Assembly (NCBI GenBank): GCA_037388705.1
Contig: JARRJY010000056.1
Location: 1-26,709, forward strand
Source: JARRJY01 sp037388705
Lineage (GTDB): Bacteria > Pseudomonadota > Gammaproteobacteria > UBA6429 > Thiohalophilaceae
Direction: 5' to 3'
DNA length: 26,709 nt
Numbering within the stretch: the stretch's first letter is position 1; every line of letters starts with the position of its first letter. The notes beneath the pieces are model-generated. The model saw only the letters and a program-made list of their open reading frames with translations, did not search any database and was not told the origin of the DNA. Of the stretch, positions 15,795 to 23,178 are shown piece by piece. A program made the translations under genes and the position numbers.

Positions 15795-15820
15795 ATAGCC
15801 TGATTAGTTATACAGGCTAT
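15795..15820. terminator. Hairpin between convergent decarboxylase and hemL
   Basis: Perfect 8-bp arms ATAGCCTG and CAGGCTAT with a 10-base loop, filling most of the 36 bases between two convergent stop codons. There is no T-run on either side, so it is more likely a transcript-end stabiliser or a weak bidirectional terminator than a strong intrinsic one. Confidence 0.5.
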
Positions 15821-15827
15821 GGCAACA

Positions 15828-17108
15828 TTACAGGGTTGCAAATACCCGCTCTGCCGCATCCAGTGTCCCGGTAATGTCTTCATCGCTATGCGTGCTTGAA
15901 ACGAAGCCGGCCTCATAAGCAGATGGCGCCAGGTAAACGCCTTCATCCAGCATACCATGATAGAATTTTTGAAAACGTTCAATATTACAGGCACTAACCT
16001 GTGAAAAACTGCTGATGTTTTTTTCTTCCGTAAAGAAGAAACCAAACATGGCCCCCGCCTGGTTAGTTGTTAGAGGGATATTTTGTTTTTTGGCACGCTC
16101 TTTCAAACCCTCTACCAGTCGGGTGGTCTTGGCGGTTAAATCAGTAAAGAAGTTCTCAGCGCTGATCAGTTCCAGTGTTTTTAAACCTGCGGCCATGGCA
16201 ACCGGGTTACCTGATAAGGTGCCGGCCTGGTAGACGGGGCCGAGCGGGGCAATTTTTTCCATGATTTCACGTTTGCCGCCAAAAGCCCCGACAGGCATAC
16301 CTCCGCCAATGACTTTACCCAGGGTTGTCAGATCGGGTGTTACATTAAAATGCTTCTGGGCACAGCCAAGTGCAACACGGAAACCAGTCATGACCTCGTC
16401 AAAGATCAAGACACTGCCATGTTCATCACATACTTCACGCAAGGTTTCCAGGAAACCGGGGACCGGGGGAACACAGTTCATGTTTCCGGCAACCGGTTCG
16501 ACAATTACGCCGGCAATTTGATCACCGATTTGAGCAAAGGTGTCTCTTACCTGTGCACTATCATTGTAGTTCAAGGTTATAGTATGTTCGGCCAGTGAGG
16601 CGGGTACCCCTGGTGAGGTAGGTACACCCAGGGTTAATGCACCGGAGCCTGCTTTAACCAGTAATGAATCCGAGTGACCATGATAACAACCTTCGAACTT
16701 GACGATTTTGTCACGACCGGTATAGCCACGTGCCAGGCGAAGCGCAGTCATGGTGGCCTCGGTCCCTGAACTCACCATACGGACCATGTCGATGGAATCC
16801 ACCAGCTCACAAACTTTATCGGCCATCTGTGTTTCCAGCTCGGTCGGGGCACCGAAGCTCAGCCCGTTTTGCATGGTTTCCTGTACCGCACTTAATACTT
16901 CGGGATGTGCATGGCCGACAATCATGGGTCCCCACGAGGCCACATAGTCGATATATTGATTGTCATCCACATCGTAGACATAAGGACCTTTTGCTCGCTT
17001 GAAAAATACCGGGTCACCACCAACACCTTTAAATGCACGGACCGGGGAATTAACTCCACCGGGAATATGTTGTTGGGCGGCAATAAAAAGATCATGCGAG
17101 CGTGTCAT
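15828..17108 (-). CDS. hemL: Glutamate-1-semialdehyde 2,1-aminomutase
   Basis: PLP/PMP enzyme making 5-aminolevulinate from glutamate-1-semialdehyde, the C5 route to heme. The 426-residue protein has H-I-P-G-G-V-N-S-P-V-R-A-F at the start, S-S-G-T-E-A-T-M-T-A-L-R-L-A-R (113-127), C-Y-H-G-H-S-D, I-F-D-E-V-M-T-G-F-R and the catalytic lysine K265 in T-L-G-K-V-I-G-G-G-M-P-V-G-A. The frame extends upstream to 17132, but the ATG at 17108 gives the family N-terminus and has GGAG 8 bases before it. It follows thiD-thiE on the same strand, an order common in gammaproteobacteria. HemJ, a later heme enzyme, is also in the window. Confidence 0.97.
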   Translation of the reverse strand: MTRSHDLFIAAQQHIPGGVNSPVRAFKGVGGDPVFFKRAKGPYVYDVDDNQYIDYVASWGPMIVGHAHPEVLSAVQETMQNGLSFGAPTELETQMADKVCELVDSIDMVRMVSSGTEATMTALRLARGYTGRDKIVKFEGCYHGHSDSLLVKAGSGALTLGVPTSPGVPASLAEHTITLNYNDSAQVRDTFAQIGDQIAGVIVEPVAGNMNCVPPVPGFLETLREVCDEHGSVLIFDEVMTGFRVALGCAQKHFNVTPDLTTLGKVIGGGMPVGAFGGKREIMEKIAPLGPVYQAGTLSGNPVAMAAGLKTLELISAENFFTDLTAKTTRLVEGLKERAKKQNIPLTTNQAGAMFGFFFTEEKNISSFSQVSACNIERFQKFYHGMLDEGVYLAPSAYEAGFVSSTHSDEDITGTLDAAERVFATL

Positions 17109-17205
17109 GCTTGTTTCTCCAGTTGGCATCATGTTGCGAGGTGGTTAAATCAGGTGTGCATTATACGCACTCAGGAAGGTGCGCGCAGGCTGGATTGACG
17201 AGATT

Positions 17206-17836
17206 TTATAAAAACTGTTGCCGGAACTCGTGGGCAGCAGCAGCAACATCTTGTTTGGCAAAGATGGCATGAATGACGGCCAGCATATCGGCGCCGGCTT
17301 CAAGCAAGATTCCTGCTGTTTCAAGTGTTATACCACCAATTGCTACAACAGGAATTGACAGCTGTGTCTTTGCCTGTTGTAACAGATCGGGTTCAGCCTG
17401 GGGTGCCATTGGCTTGGTTTGGGAAGGGAAGAAACGTCCAAAGGCCACGTAATCTGCACCGGAGTGCTGTGCTTCAATCGCCCATTGCAGCTGGTTATTA
17501 CAGGATACACCGATGATCTTTTCCTTACCCAGAAATCGGCGTGCGTCCTGTAATGAGACATCACTTTGTCCAATATGTACGCCATCCGCGTCAACCTGCA
17601 GAGCCAGCTCTGTATCATCGTTGATAATGAACAGGCACTGGTGCTGTCTGCATAACTGGCTAATCGCGGTTGCTTCCACTAGTTGTTGCTGCGCAGATGC
17701 CTGTTTATTGCGGTATTGAATGATTTTTTGCGCCGCCAGTTATTGCCTGTTGAACTTTATCAAGCAGCTTGTCTTTGCACAGTAGCGGATCAGTGATCAC
17801 ATACAGACCACGCAGCTGTTCACGCTTCATTGTCAT
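17206..17836 (-). pseudogene. thiE: Thiamine-phosphate synthase ThiE, interrupted by a one-base frameshift
   Basis: ThiE joins HMP-pyrophosphate and thiazole phosphate to thiamine phosphate. The N-terminal part (R-G-L-Y-V-I-T-D-P, then I-T-G-G-A-K) is in one frame from ATG 17836 (or 17830) and hits a stop at about 17705. The rest (F-I-I-N-D-D, D-G-V-H-I-G-Q-S-D, G-x-S-C-N-N, A-D-Y-V-A-F-G, V-A-I-G-G-I) is in another frame, open from about 17679. Dropping one A from the six at 17724-17729 (T on the plus strand) restores G-G-A-K-I-I-Q-Y-R-N-K-Q and a normal product of about 209 residues. All other conserved blocks are intact, so a sequencing error or very recent mutation is likelier than old decay. 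The start overlaps the thiD end by 11-17 bases. Confidence 0.9.
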
Positions 17837-18626
17837 CGCGCGCCCAGAATAATCGGTTCGGGTGCCATTGTCCCATGCCAATTCGATTAGCATGTTGTAA
17901 TGTTTCCCATGTGTATTGTTGTGCCTCATGGATGGCCATAAATGGTTCCAGTCCCTGTGCAAGTAATGCGGCAATTGCACTGGCCAGCGTGCAACCGGAA
18001 CCATGATAGTTGTGGGCTAAACGTTCCCAGGTAAAGGTTTCCAGTAAACGATGATTGCCATAAAGCCTGTTTTGAACATGTTCCGTATTCTCATGACTGC
18101 CGGTGATCAACACATACTCGCAACCCATCTCCTGTAATTCGACAGCGCAAGCATCTAATGAGTCAGCATTATGGGCCAGCTTTCGCGCCTCGATGCTGTT
18201 TGGTGTGATAATAGTGGTCAGTGGTAACAATAATTCCACCATGGCTGCCAGCATGTCATTGGAAGCCATTTCGCGGCCACCTCCGGCGGCCAGCACAGGA
18301 TCCAGCACCACAGGAATATCGGGGTAATCGATAAACAGGGTATGCAACACCTCGATATTTTCTATACTGCCGAGCATACCGATTTTAAAGGTATCGACGG
18401 GGATGTCCTCGAGGACTGCACGGGCCTGTTCAACCAGCAAGCTGCTGTCGACGGATTTAAACCGCTGCAGGTTTTGTGTGTCCTGGACGGTAATAGCCGT
18501 GACAACCGGGCAGGCATGGCAGCCCATACTGATAATGGTTTCAATATCAGCCTGGATACCGGCTCCGCCCGTAGGATCTGTACCGGCAAAACTCATCACA
18601 ACAGGTAAGGGGGTTTCTGTAGACAT
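17820..18626 (-). CDS. thiD: Hydroxymethylpyrimidine/phosphomethylpyrimidine kinase ThiD
   Basis: Phosphorylates HMP and then HMP-phosphate to give the pyrimidine half of thiamine. 268 residues in the ribokinase-like fold: V-M-S-F-A-G-T-D-P-T-G-G-A-G-I-Q-A-D near the start, A-I-T-V-Q-D-T, K-I-G-M-L-G, V-L-D-P-V-L-A-A-G-G-G, T-P-N-S-I-E-A, and the anion-hole motif H-G-S-G-C-T-L. The frame is open to 18686; the ATG at 18626 matches the family start. It is the first gene of thiD-thiE-hemL and overlaps thiE. No TPP riboswitch core (CTGAGA...ACCTGA) was seen upstream. Confidence 0.96.
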   Translation of the reverse strand: MSTETPLPVVMSFAGTDPTGGAGIQADIETIISMGCHACPVVTAITVQDTQNLQRFKSVDSSLLVEQARAVLEDIPVDTFKIGMLGSIENIEVLHTLFIDYPDIPVVLDPVLAAGGGREMASNDMLAAMVELLLPLTTIITPNSIEARKLAHNADSLDACAVELQEMGCEYVLITGSHENTEHVQNRLYGNHRLLETFTWERLAHNYHGSGCTLASAIAALLAQGLEPFMAIHEAQQYTWETLQHANRIGMGQWHPNRLFWARDDNEA

Positions 18627-19018
18627 CAATATCAATGACTTAGCGGTAAATAATGGTTCATTATACCACTTATTTCTGCGAATCAATGCTGGTCCAAAAT
18701 CGCGCAGGATTTGGGGCGGTAACCATAAAGTTTTACTAAGGGAAGTGAACTGAAAATTATTAAAAATTTTTAAACATTTTTTTCATAAGGATTCTGTTTA
18801 TATTTTCAGCAAGTATGACCTTAATTCATAAGATTCTGAATTACTTGAATGTAACAAAAACACGACCTTAAGATTTCTTTTTGATTTTTATCATTATCTT
18901 TTTACGCTAAATCCGTTCTCGAAACCTGTTTTTCAGGTGTTTGACATCAGCAATGTGATCCTTCATGTTTAGCTACTTATAAAAAATGGAACAAATTTCT
19001 CGGGGGAGGAAAATTAAA
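18627..19018. other. 392-base AT-rich intergenic region with regulatory-looking repeats
   Basis: No ORF or RNA gene was recognised. The region separates divergent thiD and a small plus-strand gene. It contains a near-identical direct pair, TTCATAAGGATTCTG (18782-18796) and TTCATAAGATTCTG (18825-18838), 43 bases apart. The second copy lies within a dyad AATTCA-N8-TGAATT (18823-18842). A TTGACA hexamer is at 18941-18946 without a convincing -10, and a strong GGGGGAGGA ribosome binding site (19002-19010) lies just before the next gene. Confidence 0.6.
18782..18838. promoter_or_regulatory. Paired direct repeats, probable regulator sites
   Basis: TTCATAAG(G)ATTCTG occurs twice, differing by one G, with starts 43 bases apart (about four helical turns), so both would face the same side of the DNA. 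This is the layout expected of sites for a cooperative regulator. They lie about 180-235 bases upstream of the 48-residue small gene and about 155-210 bases upstream of thiD. The regulator is unknown. Confidence 0.4.
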
Positions 19019-19165
19019 ATGCTTCAGGAAGAAGTACAGGTTAATAAAACATTAACCAGCGATGAAAAGTTGTGGGATGTATGGGGAAACAGGTTTGTGA
19101 CCTGGAGTTTAACGGTGGCAATCGTGGGGCTGGTTTTTACCAGTTTTCTGATTAACTTTTTTTAG
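19019..19165 (+). CDS. Small 48-residue single-helix membrane protein
   Basis: Not a recognised family. The first 28 residues are polar and charged (D-E-K-L-W-D-V-W-G-N-R-F), then residues about 29-48 form one hydrophobic helix (W-S-L-T-V-A-I-V-G-L-V-F) ending at the C-terminus, as in a tail-anchored peptide. The GGGGGAGGA ribosome binding site ending 8 bases before the ATG is among the strongest in the window and is the main reason to call this tiny ORF real. A second tiny ORF starts 14 bases downstream with its own ribosome binding site. Confidence 0.72.
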   Translation: MLQEEVQVNKTLTSDEKLWDVWGNRFVTWSLTVAIVGLVFTSFLINFF

Positions 19166-19179
19166 GTGAGTCATTCAAA

Positions 19180-19326
19180 TTGCTGGATGAACAGTTACGT
19201 GAATCAATTAAATCATCAGGCAGTTACCCGGAAGGATCACGTATAAAAGTTTTTATGGGGTTTGACAGTTTCCCATTTGGTTATAAAGCACGGTACTTCA
19301 ATCGCTGTGTTGATATTATTCTTTAG
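19180..19326 (+). CDS. Small 48-residue soluble hypothetical protein, TTG start
   Basis: Not a recognised family. The 48-codon frame begins with TTG and has an AGGTGAG Shine-Dalgarno exactly 9 bases before it, directly after the stop of the preceding small membrane gene. The product has an amphipathic acidic/basic start (L-D-E-Q-L-R-E-S-I-K) and an aromatic, basic second half (F-D-S-F-P-F-G-Y-K-A-R-Y-F). It has no membrane segment. Its TAG interlocks with the TAA of the convergent aldolase gene, an arrangement seen twice more in this window. A stop lies in frame just upstream of the ribosome binding site, so it is not a fragment running in from further left. Confidence 0.55.
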   Translation: MLDEQLRESIKSSGSYPEGSRIKVFMGFDSFPFGYKARYFNRCVDIIL

Positions 19327-19880
19327 AGCGTTCCGGCCTGTTTTGCCAGGTAAGCTGTTTTCGCAGAAAGCTCCAGTGAACAAGTCCATTTATAGGCAAG
19401 GTTTATGGTTTTTGCCTGGGCATAAACGCCATGTCCTCGAACTACAACGATCCTGTTTTTGACCAGGGCCCTGGCAACACGCTGAGGTGCTTCCTCTACA
19501 TAATCATCATAAGCTATGTTTAGCACCGGTATTTTTTGAAAATAATAATAGCCTTCAAAATCAGCTGGTATGAAGTCTTCACCATTTAACGTCATGGCAA
19601 CGGTATAGGCCCCGTGGCTATGAATGACAGCACCTGCTTCGGGGTTCTGCTGGTAAACACCCAGGTGTAGCTTTGCATCCAGTGTTGCACCCTCAGGAGG
19701 TTGCCGGTCCTGGTGACAGGCAACAAGCCTATTCTCGGTGAGAGTGTCTGCACAGGCACCGGTCGGTGTAACCCAGATAACATCACCCTCTTTTACTGAC
19801 ATGTTGCCGCTGTGCGAGTCGTTATAGCCGTATTGCCTTAACCACTGGTAGTACTGGATGAGTTCCTGCTTTTTATTCAT
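19323..19880 (-). CDS. Class II aldolase/adducin family protein
   Basis: 185 residues of the zinc-dependent class II aldolase fold, whose members include fuculose-phosphate aldolase, ribulose-5-phosphate epimerase and methylthioribulose-1-phosphate dehydratase. Visible landmarks are S-H-S-G-N-M-S (substrate phosphate loop), W-V-T-P-T-G, the zinc pair H-S-H in V-I-H-S-H-G-A-Y-T, and the third zinc His in V-V-R-G-H-G-V-Y-A. The protein is shorter than most members and the exact substrate cannot be assigned. No good Shine-Dalgarno precedes the ATG. It is divergent from the YeiH-like operon across 255 bases and convergent with the small ORFs. Confidence 0.85.
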   Translation of the reverse strand: MNKKQELIQYYQWLRQYGYNDSHSGNMSVKEGDVIWVTPTGACADTLTENRLVACHQDRQPPEGATLDAKLHLGVYQQNPEAGAVIHSHGAYTVAMTLNGEDFIPADFEGYYYFQKIPVLNIAYDDYVEEAPQRVARALVKNRIVVVRGHGVYAQAKTINLAYKWTCSLELSAKTAYLAKQAGTL

Positions 19881-20135
19881 AGAGGGATGTTAGCGAATTT
19901 CTGGAAAATTTTCGTTCAAACTTTGTATTTAAAATTAATATATAAGTATTAAATAATAATAGAAAATTGCTACGTAAGTATATGGTTATGCAGATATTGT
20001 TTTTGTCCTTGGTATGCAGGTAAATTCTCTGCTGATAAAAATAATTAGTACGGACATAAAACAAGAAGTATAACTTTCTGTCCCAAAAAATAATTATATA
20101 AACACCACTTACATATTCAGGAGGAGGATATCACC

Positions 20136-21701
20136 ATGGTGTACACCAAGAAGAGTCCCGCGCTCTTTATCATCGGTGTCATTATGCTGGCGATTTGGTA
20201 CGCCGCCGGCAATGGCATGTTAGATGGTTATATGGAGCATTTAGCTGCGGGTAAAAAATATAAATACGGTGCGGAGCTTACCAGCATCCCTTTGTACTTT
20301 GGACTGCTTTCCGTTGTTATCGGTGCATGGCAGTGGTTTGGTAGCCATAAAGAAGGCGCCTGGGATTACTATTCTTCAACACTGGCAGGCGGCATGTTCA
20401 TTTTATTAATTGCCATGTTAGTACGTTGGTTCATAGCCCCTGAAGTTGCCGTGATAAGTATGTCGATGGGTAAAGTCGGTGACACAGGCAAATATATCCA
20501 TAAGCTACTTGGACTTAACTATGTAGTACTGGGCATTCTGACCGGTATTATTATTGTCAACTACTTCAAAGTGCCTGAATGGGCCAAGAATGGTGTGCGT
20601 TTGTCACGCTTAGGTCTGAAAACCGGCGTAATCCTGCTCGGTACACTTTATAGTGCAGCAGAACTGAAAAACCTTGGCGGCCTGTCAATCATAATGATTG
20701 GCTTCTTTGTGCTGGGATCAGTTGGTATGGTGTTATGGATGGGATCTAAACGTAATATTCCAAACTCCATGGGTGGCGTGTTATCTGCCGGTATGGGTGT
20801 TTGTGGCGTATCCGCAACCGTAGCGTCTGCCCCTGTGGTACAGGCCAAGTCAGTAGAAATTGCCTATACCATTGGTACTATCCTGCTTTGGGGTGTGGGT
20901 TGTATGTTTGTCTTCCCAATCATTGGTAACTTACTGGGCATGTCTCATGTACAGTTCGGTGCATGGGCCGGTACCGGTATCCTGAACTCTGCACAGGTGG
21001 CAGGTGCAGCACTGGCTTACCAACCTGATGGTATCGAAACCCTGAAAGTTGCAGAAATCTTTAACATTACCCGTGTACTGGTGCTGCCAATCATCGTTCT
21101 GTGGTTAGCCGTCTGGTACGTAAAACGTGAAGAGTCTGTGACTGAAAGCGTAAACGTGGGTCGGGTAATATTTGAAAAATTCCCTGTGTTTGTTCTGGGT
21201 TTCATCCTGTTATTTGCTTTGTCTACAACAGGTATGTTTGCACCAGCCAATCATTACAAAGGAAAGTACTTCGATAATACCAACTCAAAATTGTTGGGTG
21301 CTGAGCAAATTGCACAATTGCAATCAGAAGCCGGTAAAGTTCAAAAGGCAGACCGTCAGGCAGCACTACAACGTTTAATGGATAACGGTAAAATCATGAG
21401 TATTGAAGATGACACTGCGATTCGTGGCCTGGTTAATGCGAAAGTCATGTCAAAAGACTCCAATAAGATCATGAAAGGAGCGCATAAAGCTGTTCGCCAT
21501 ACCGCGAAGAAAATCAAGGCATTCCGTAACTGGATTACCTGGTTATTTGCTTTCGGCCTGGTAGGCTTAGGTATGCAAATTACCGTGTCATCAATGAAAC
21601 AGGCAGGTGGACAACCTGCGGTAATTGGCGGCATTGTTGGCTTCACTAAAGCAGTACTATCACTGGTTGTGGTAATGATGATAGTCGGCGAAACCGTTTA
21701 G
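20136..21701 (+). CDS. Enlarged YeiH/UPF0324-type putative sulfate exporter
   Basis: A polytopic inner-membrane protein of 521 residues. The central part (about 125-335) carries the UPF0324/YeiH pattern: G-L-K-T-G-V-I-L-L-G, N-S-M-G-G-V-L-S-A-G-M-G-V-C-G-V-S-A-T (210-228), G-I-L-N-S-A-Q-V-A-G-A-A (281-292), then I-F-N-I-T-R-V. The family is called 'putative sulfate exporter', with little direct proof. It is far longer than the usual ~340 residues: there are extra N-terminal helices (1-110) and a soluble, Lys/Gln/Asp-rich insert (about 371-463) before the last two helices. Translation is driven by AGGAGGAGG 9 bases before the ATG. It heads an operon with a micropeptide, and probably a universal stress protein and a SRPBCC-like protein. 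Confidence 0.85.
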   Translation: MVYTKKSPALFIIGVIMLAIWYAAGNGMLDGYMEHLAAGKKYKYGAELTSIPLYFGLLSVVIGAWQWFGSHKEGAWDYYSSTLAGGMFILLIAMLVRWFIAPEVAVISMSMGKVGDTGKYIHKLLGLNYVVLGILTGIIIVNYFKVPEWAKNGVRLSRLGLKTGVILLGTLYSAAELKNLGGLSIIMIGFFVLGSVGMVLWMGSKRNIPNSMGGVLSAGMGVCGVSATVASAPVVQAKSVEIAYTIGTILLWGVGCMFVFPIIGNLLGMSHVQFGAWAGTGILNSAQVAGAALAYQPDGIETLKVAEIFNITRVLVLPIIVLWLAVWYVKREESVTESVNVGRVIFEKFPVFVLGFILLFALSTTGMFAPANHYKGKYFDNTNSKLLGAEQIAQLQSEAGKVQKADRQAALQRLMDNGKIMSIEDDTAIRGLVNAKVMSKDSNKIMKGAHKAVRHTAKKIKAFRNWITWLFAFGLVGLGMQITVSSMKQAGGQPAVIGGIVGFTKAVLSLVVVMMIVGETV

Positions 21702-21712
21702 AGGAGATAATG

Positions 21713-21832
21713 ATGGAAAATAACTTTGATCGTGGTTCGGCATTGTCTATTTTTGGCAGTGACCGAAAAGAAGATTTTATGGCCTTAGTGTTTGCATTGA
21801 TTATTGCATTCGCTGTTTACATTGCATATTAA
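21713..21832 (+). CDS. 39-residue single-helix membrane peptide linked to the YeiH-like transporter
   Basis: A polar N-terminus (N-N-F-D-R-G-S-A-L-S-I-F-G-S-D-R-K-E-D) followed by one hydrophobic helix (F-M-A-L-V-F-A-L-I-I-A-F-A-V-Y-I-A-Y) that reaches the C-terminus. Of two adjacent ATGs (21710 and 21713), the second sits 6 bases after GGAG; that ribosome binding site partly overlaps the transporter stop, so the two are translationally coupled. The size and position fit an accessory or regulatory subunit of the transporter, like other micropeptides that bind transporters. That role is inference; no family was recognised. Confidence 0.78.
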   Translation: MENNFDRGSALSIFGSDRKEDFMALVFALIIAFAVYIAY

Positions 21833-21852
21833 AATCTTGTTGTAAAAAAACG

Positions 21853-21884
21853 GGTGTCAGTCCTGTTATGTCAGGACTGGCACC
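21853..21884 (+). promoter_or_regulatory. Strong intra-operon hairpin
   Basis: A 13-bp stem (arms 21853-21865 and 21872-21884, one G-T wobble) with a 6-base loop, between the micropeptide and the universal stress protein gene. No T-run follows, so it is not a classic terminator. It may protect the 3' end of the transporter-micropeptide message or give unequal expression within the operon. Confidence 0.55.
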
Positions 21885-21914
21885 TACTTAACTCAGGAAA
21901 TGTCAGGTAAATTA

Positions 21915-22382
21915 ATGTCTACGCAAAATGTTTTATTGGCCAGCCATGGCACTGATGGCGCAAAAGCCGCTGAACAAATGGCAATCCAACTATGTGAGAA
22001 AGGAGCGAAGATCCATCACCTGGTTGTTGTACCAAAGGCTCTTTGGGAAGGTATGACCGGTGATGACTGGTTGAATAATGGTTCAACGCGCGATCAATTC
22101 AGACGATATCTTGAATCAGAACTGGAACAGGAAGTTGCTGAACATTGTGAACGTGTTTGTAGCACAGCAGAACAACACGATATTACTTATACAAATGAAA
22201 TAGTGGTTGGTGAGCCGGAAAAATGTTTACTGGATGCCAGCGCTAAACAAAAATTCGATTTGATTGTCACCGGTTCTCCCCGGCCTAAAGGTATTAAGGG
22301 ATTACGCTCGCGAATGGTAACTGAGCCCGTCACCCGTTCACTCAAGGCCCCTGTACTTATTGTCCCGTATCCAAATGAATGA
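21915..22382 (+). CDS. Universal stress protein (UspA family)
   Basis: A cytoplasmic 155-residue single-domain USP: N-V-L-L-A-S-H-G-T-D at the first strand, L-V-V-V-P, a long helix, V-G-E-P near 101-104, and the C-terminal F-D-L-I-V-T-G-S-P-R-P-K-G-I-K-G-L-R-S-R-M-V-T-E-P-V-T-R-S with P-V-L-I-V-P-Y. The nucleotide-binding pattern is G-x2-x9-G-(S/T)-like but with P and R substitutions, so ATP binding is uncertain. USPs often regulate neighbouring transporters. The ATG at 21915 with AGG 9 bases upstream is preferred to the ATG at 21900. The stop overlaps the start of the next gene by 8 bases. Confidence 0.88.
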   Translation: MSTQNVLLASHGTDGAKAAEQMAIQLCEKGAKIHHLVVVPKALWEGMTGDDWLNNGSTRDQFRRYLESELEQEVAEHCERVCSTAEQHDITYTNEIVVGEPEKCLLDASAKQKFDLIVTGSPRPKGIKGLRSRMVTEPVTRSLKAPVLIVPYPNE

Positions 22383-22989
22383 AGTAGCAGCGGTTGCACC
22401 GATTTCCGCGGAAGATGCGGCATGGGCAACTATCAATACCCCATTGAGCGTTGATGAACTGAAAATTTTCTGTCAGGACATCGAACGCCTGTTTCGCATT
22501 AATCCCATGCTGGAGTTTAATGCCTGGGAAAAAATGGCAGATAATCGTTATCACATGGCTGTGAAGAACATCAGCCAGGAACCGCCGTTTGAGGTTGATG
22601 TAGAACTGAATGTGGAGCATCAGCCTGATGAAATCATTGTTCATTACAATGGTGGCCTGAAAAAACAAACCATATTCAGGATTGAACCCTCCGAGTTTGG
22701 CTCAAAACTCACCTTGATCGATGAATACGGCTTGAGCGAAGCGGAAAGCAACAAGAATATCAATGAAGTCGATAAAAGCCTGGTTAACTGGGCGGATTAT
22801 TTGCAGCGTTATCTTATTTCCTGGAAAAAATGGTCCAGGCATGGCTGGTGGCGCTGGTACATGAAGCGTATCTGGCAGCCGATGAAGCCCACCGGCCGGC
22901 GCATTACCTACATGTTCCTGTGGATTACCTTGGTAGAAATTGCCCTGATAATACTGGGCGCGGGTATCTACTGGTCAGAATACACCTAA
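22375..22989 (+). CDS. SRPBCC/START-like protein with C-terminal membrane helix
   Basis: 204 residues. Residues about 10-150 have the alternating strand pattern of the SRPBCC (polyketide cyclase/START-like) fold: I-N-T-P-L-S-V-D-E-L-K-I-F near the start, a Y-H-M-A-V-K-N-I strand, a V-D-V-E-L-N-V-E-H strand, and F-R-I-E-P-S-E-F-G-S-K-L-T-L-I-D-E-Y. A very basic, Trp-rich stretch (W-K-K-W-S-R-H-G-W-W-R-W, about 156-167) follows, then a hydrophobic helix (about 180-200). The likely role is binding a hydrophobic ligand at the inner membrane surface. The start codon overlaps the end of the USP gene, showing translational coupling. The fold call is by pattern, not by search. Confidence 0.7.
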   Translation: MNEVAAVAPISAEDAAWATINTPLSVDELKIFCQDIERLFRINPMLEFNAWEKMADNRYHMAVKNISQEPPFEVDVELNVEHQPDEIIVHYNGGLKKQTIFRIEPSEFGSKLTLIDEYGLSEAESNKNINEVDKSLVNWADYLQRYLISWKKWSRHGWWRWYMKRIWQPMKPTGRRITYMFLWITLVEIALIILGAGIYWSEYT

Positions 22990-23074
22990 ACATCTGAAAA
23001 AGAAGTCATTCCCAAAAGTTTACAATTGTTCACCAAAAGTGGTTAGTTTTTAACCTATATATGATGGTTAAAGC

Positions 23075-23116
23075 TTGACCTTTTCCTGCCGATAAGTATA
23101 TTAGTAATTGCTAATA
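23075..23116 (+). promoter_or_regulatory. Promoter with overlapping operator-like palindrome
   Basis: TTGACC (23075-23080) and TATATT (23097-23102) with a 16-base spacer make a good sigma70-type promoter. An imperfect 18-bp palindrome with TATTAG and CTAATA arms (23099-23116) covers the end of the -10 and the predicted start point near 23109, the classic place for a repressor. It would drive the 57-residue membrane protein gene at 23179 through a leader of about 70 bases. Confidence 0.55.
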
Positions 23117-23178
23117 CTAAAGTCTCTGTTCTAATCACATGTCACTGGGGATGAAGTTCTCTCCAGAGGGGTTGTACC

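Noticed and set aside
17706..17740. Programmed frameshift in thiE
   Set aside because: An A6 run is slippery, but ThiE is not known to use recoding and no stimulatory structure was evident. An indel error or a fresh mutation is simpler.
18627..18760. TPP riboswitch before thiD
   Set aside because: The CTGAGA and ACCTGA core elements are not present on the relevant strand.
19873..20064. Minus-strand 63-codon ORF upstream of the aldolase
   Set aside because: It is AT-rich with Asn/Ile/Tyr-biased composition and no ribosome binding site, and it occupies the divergent promoter region.
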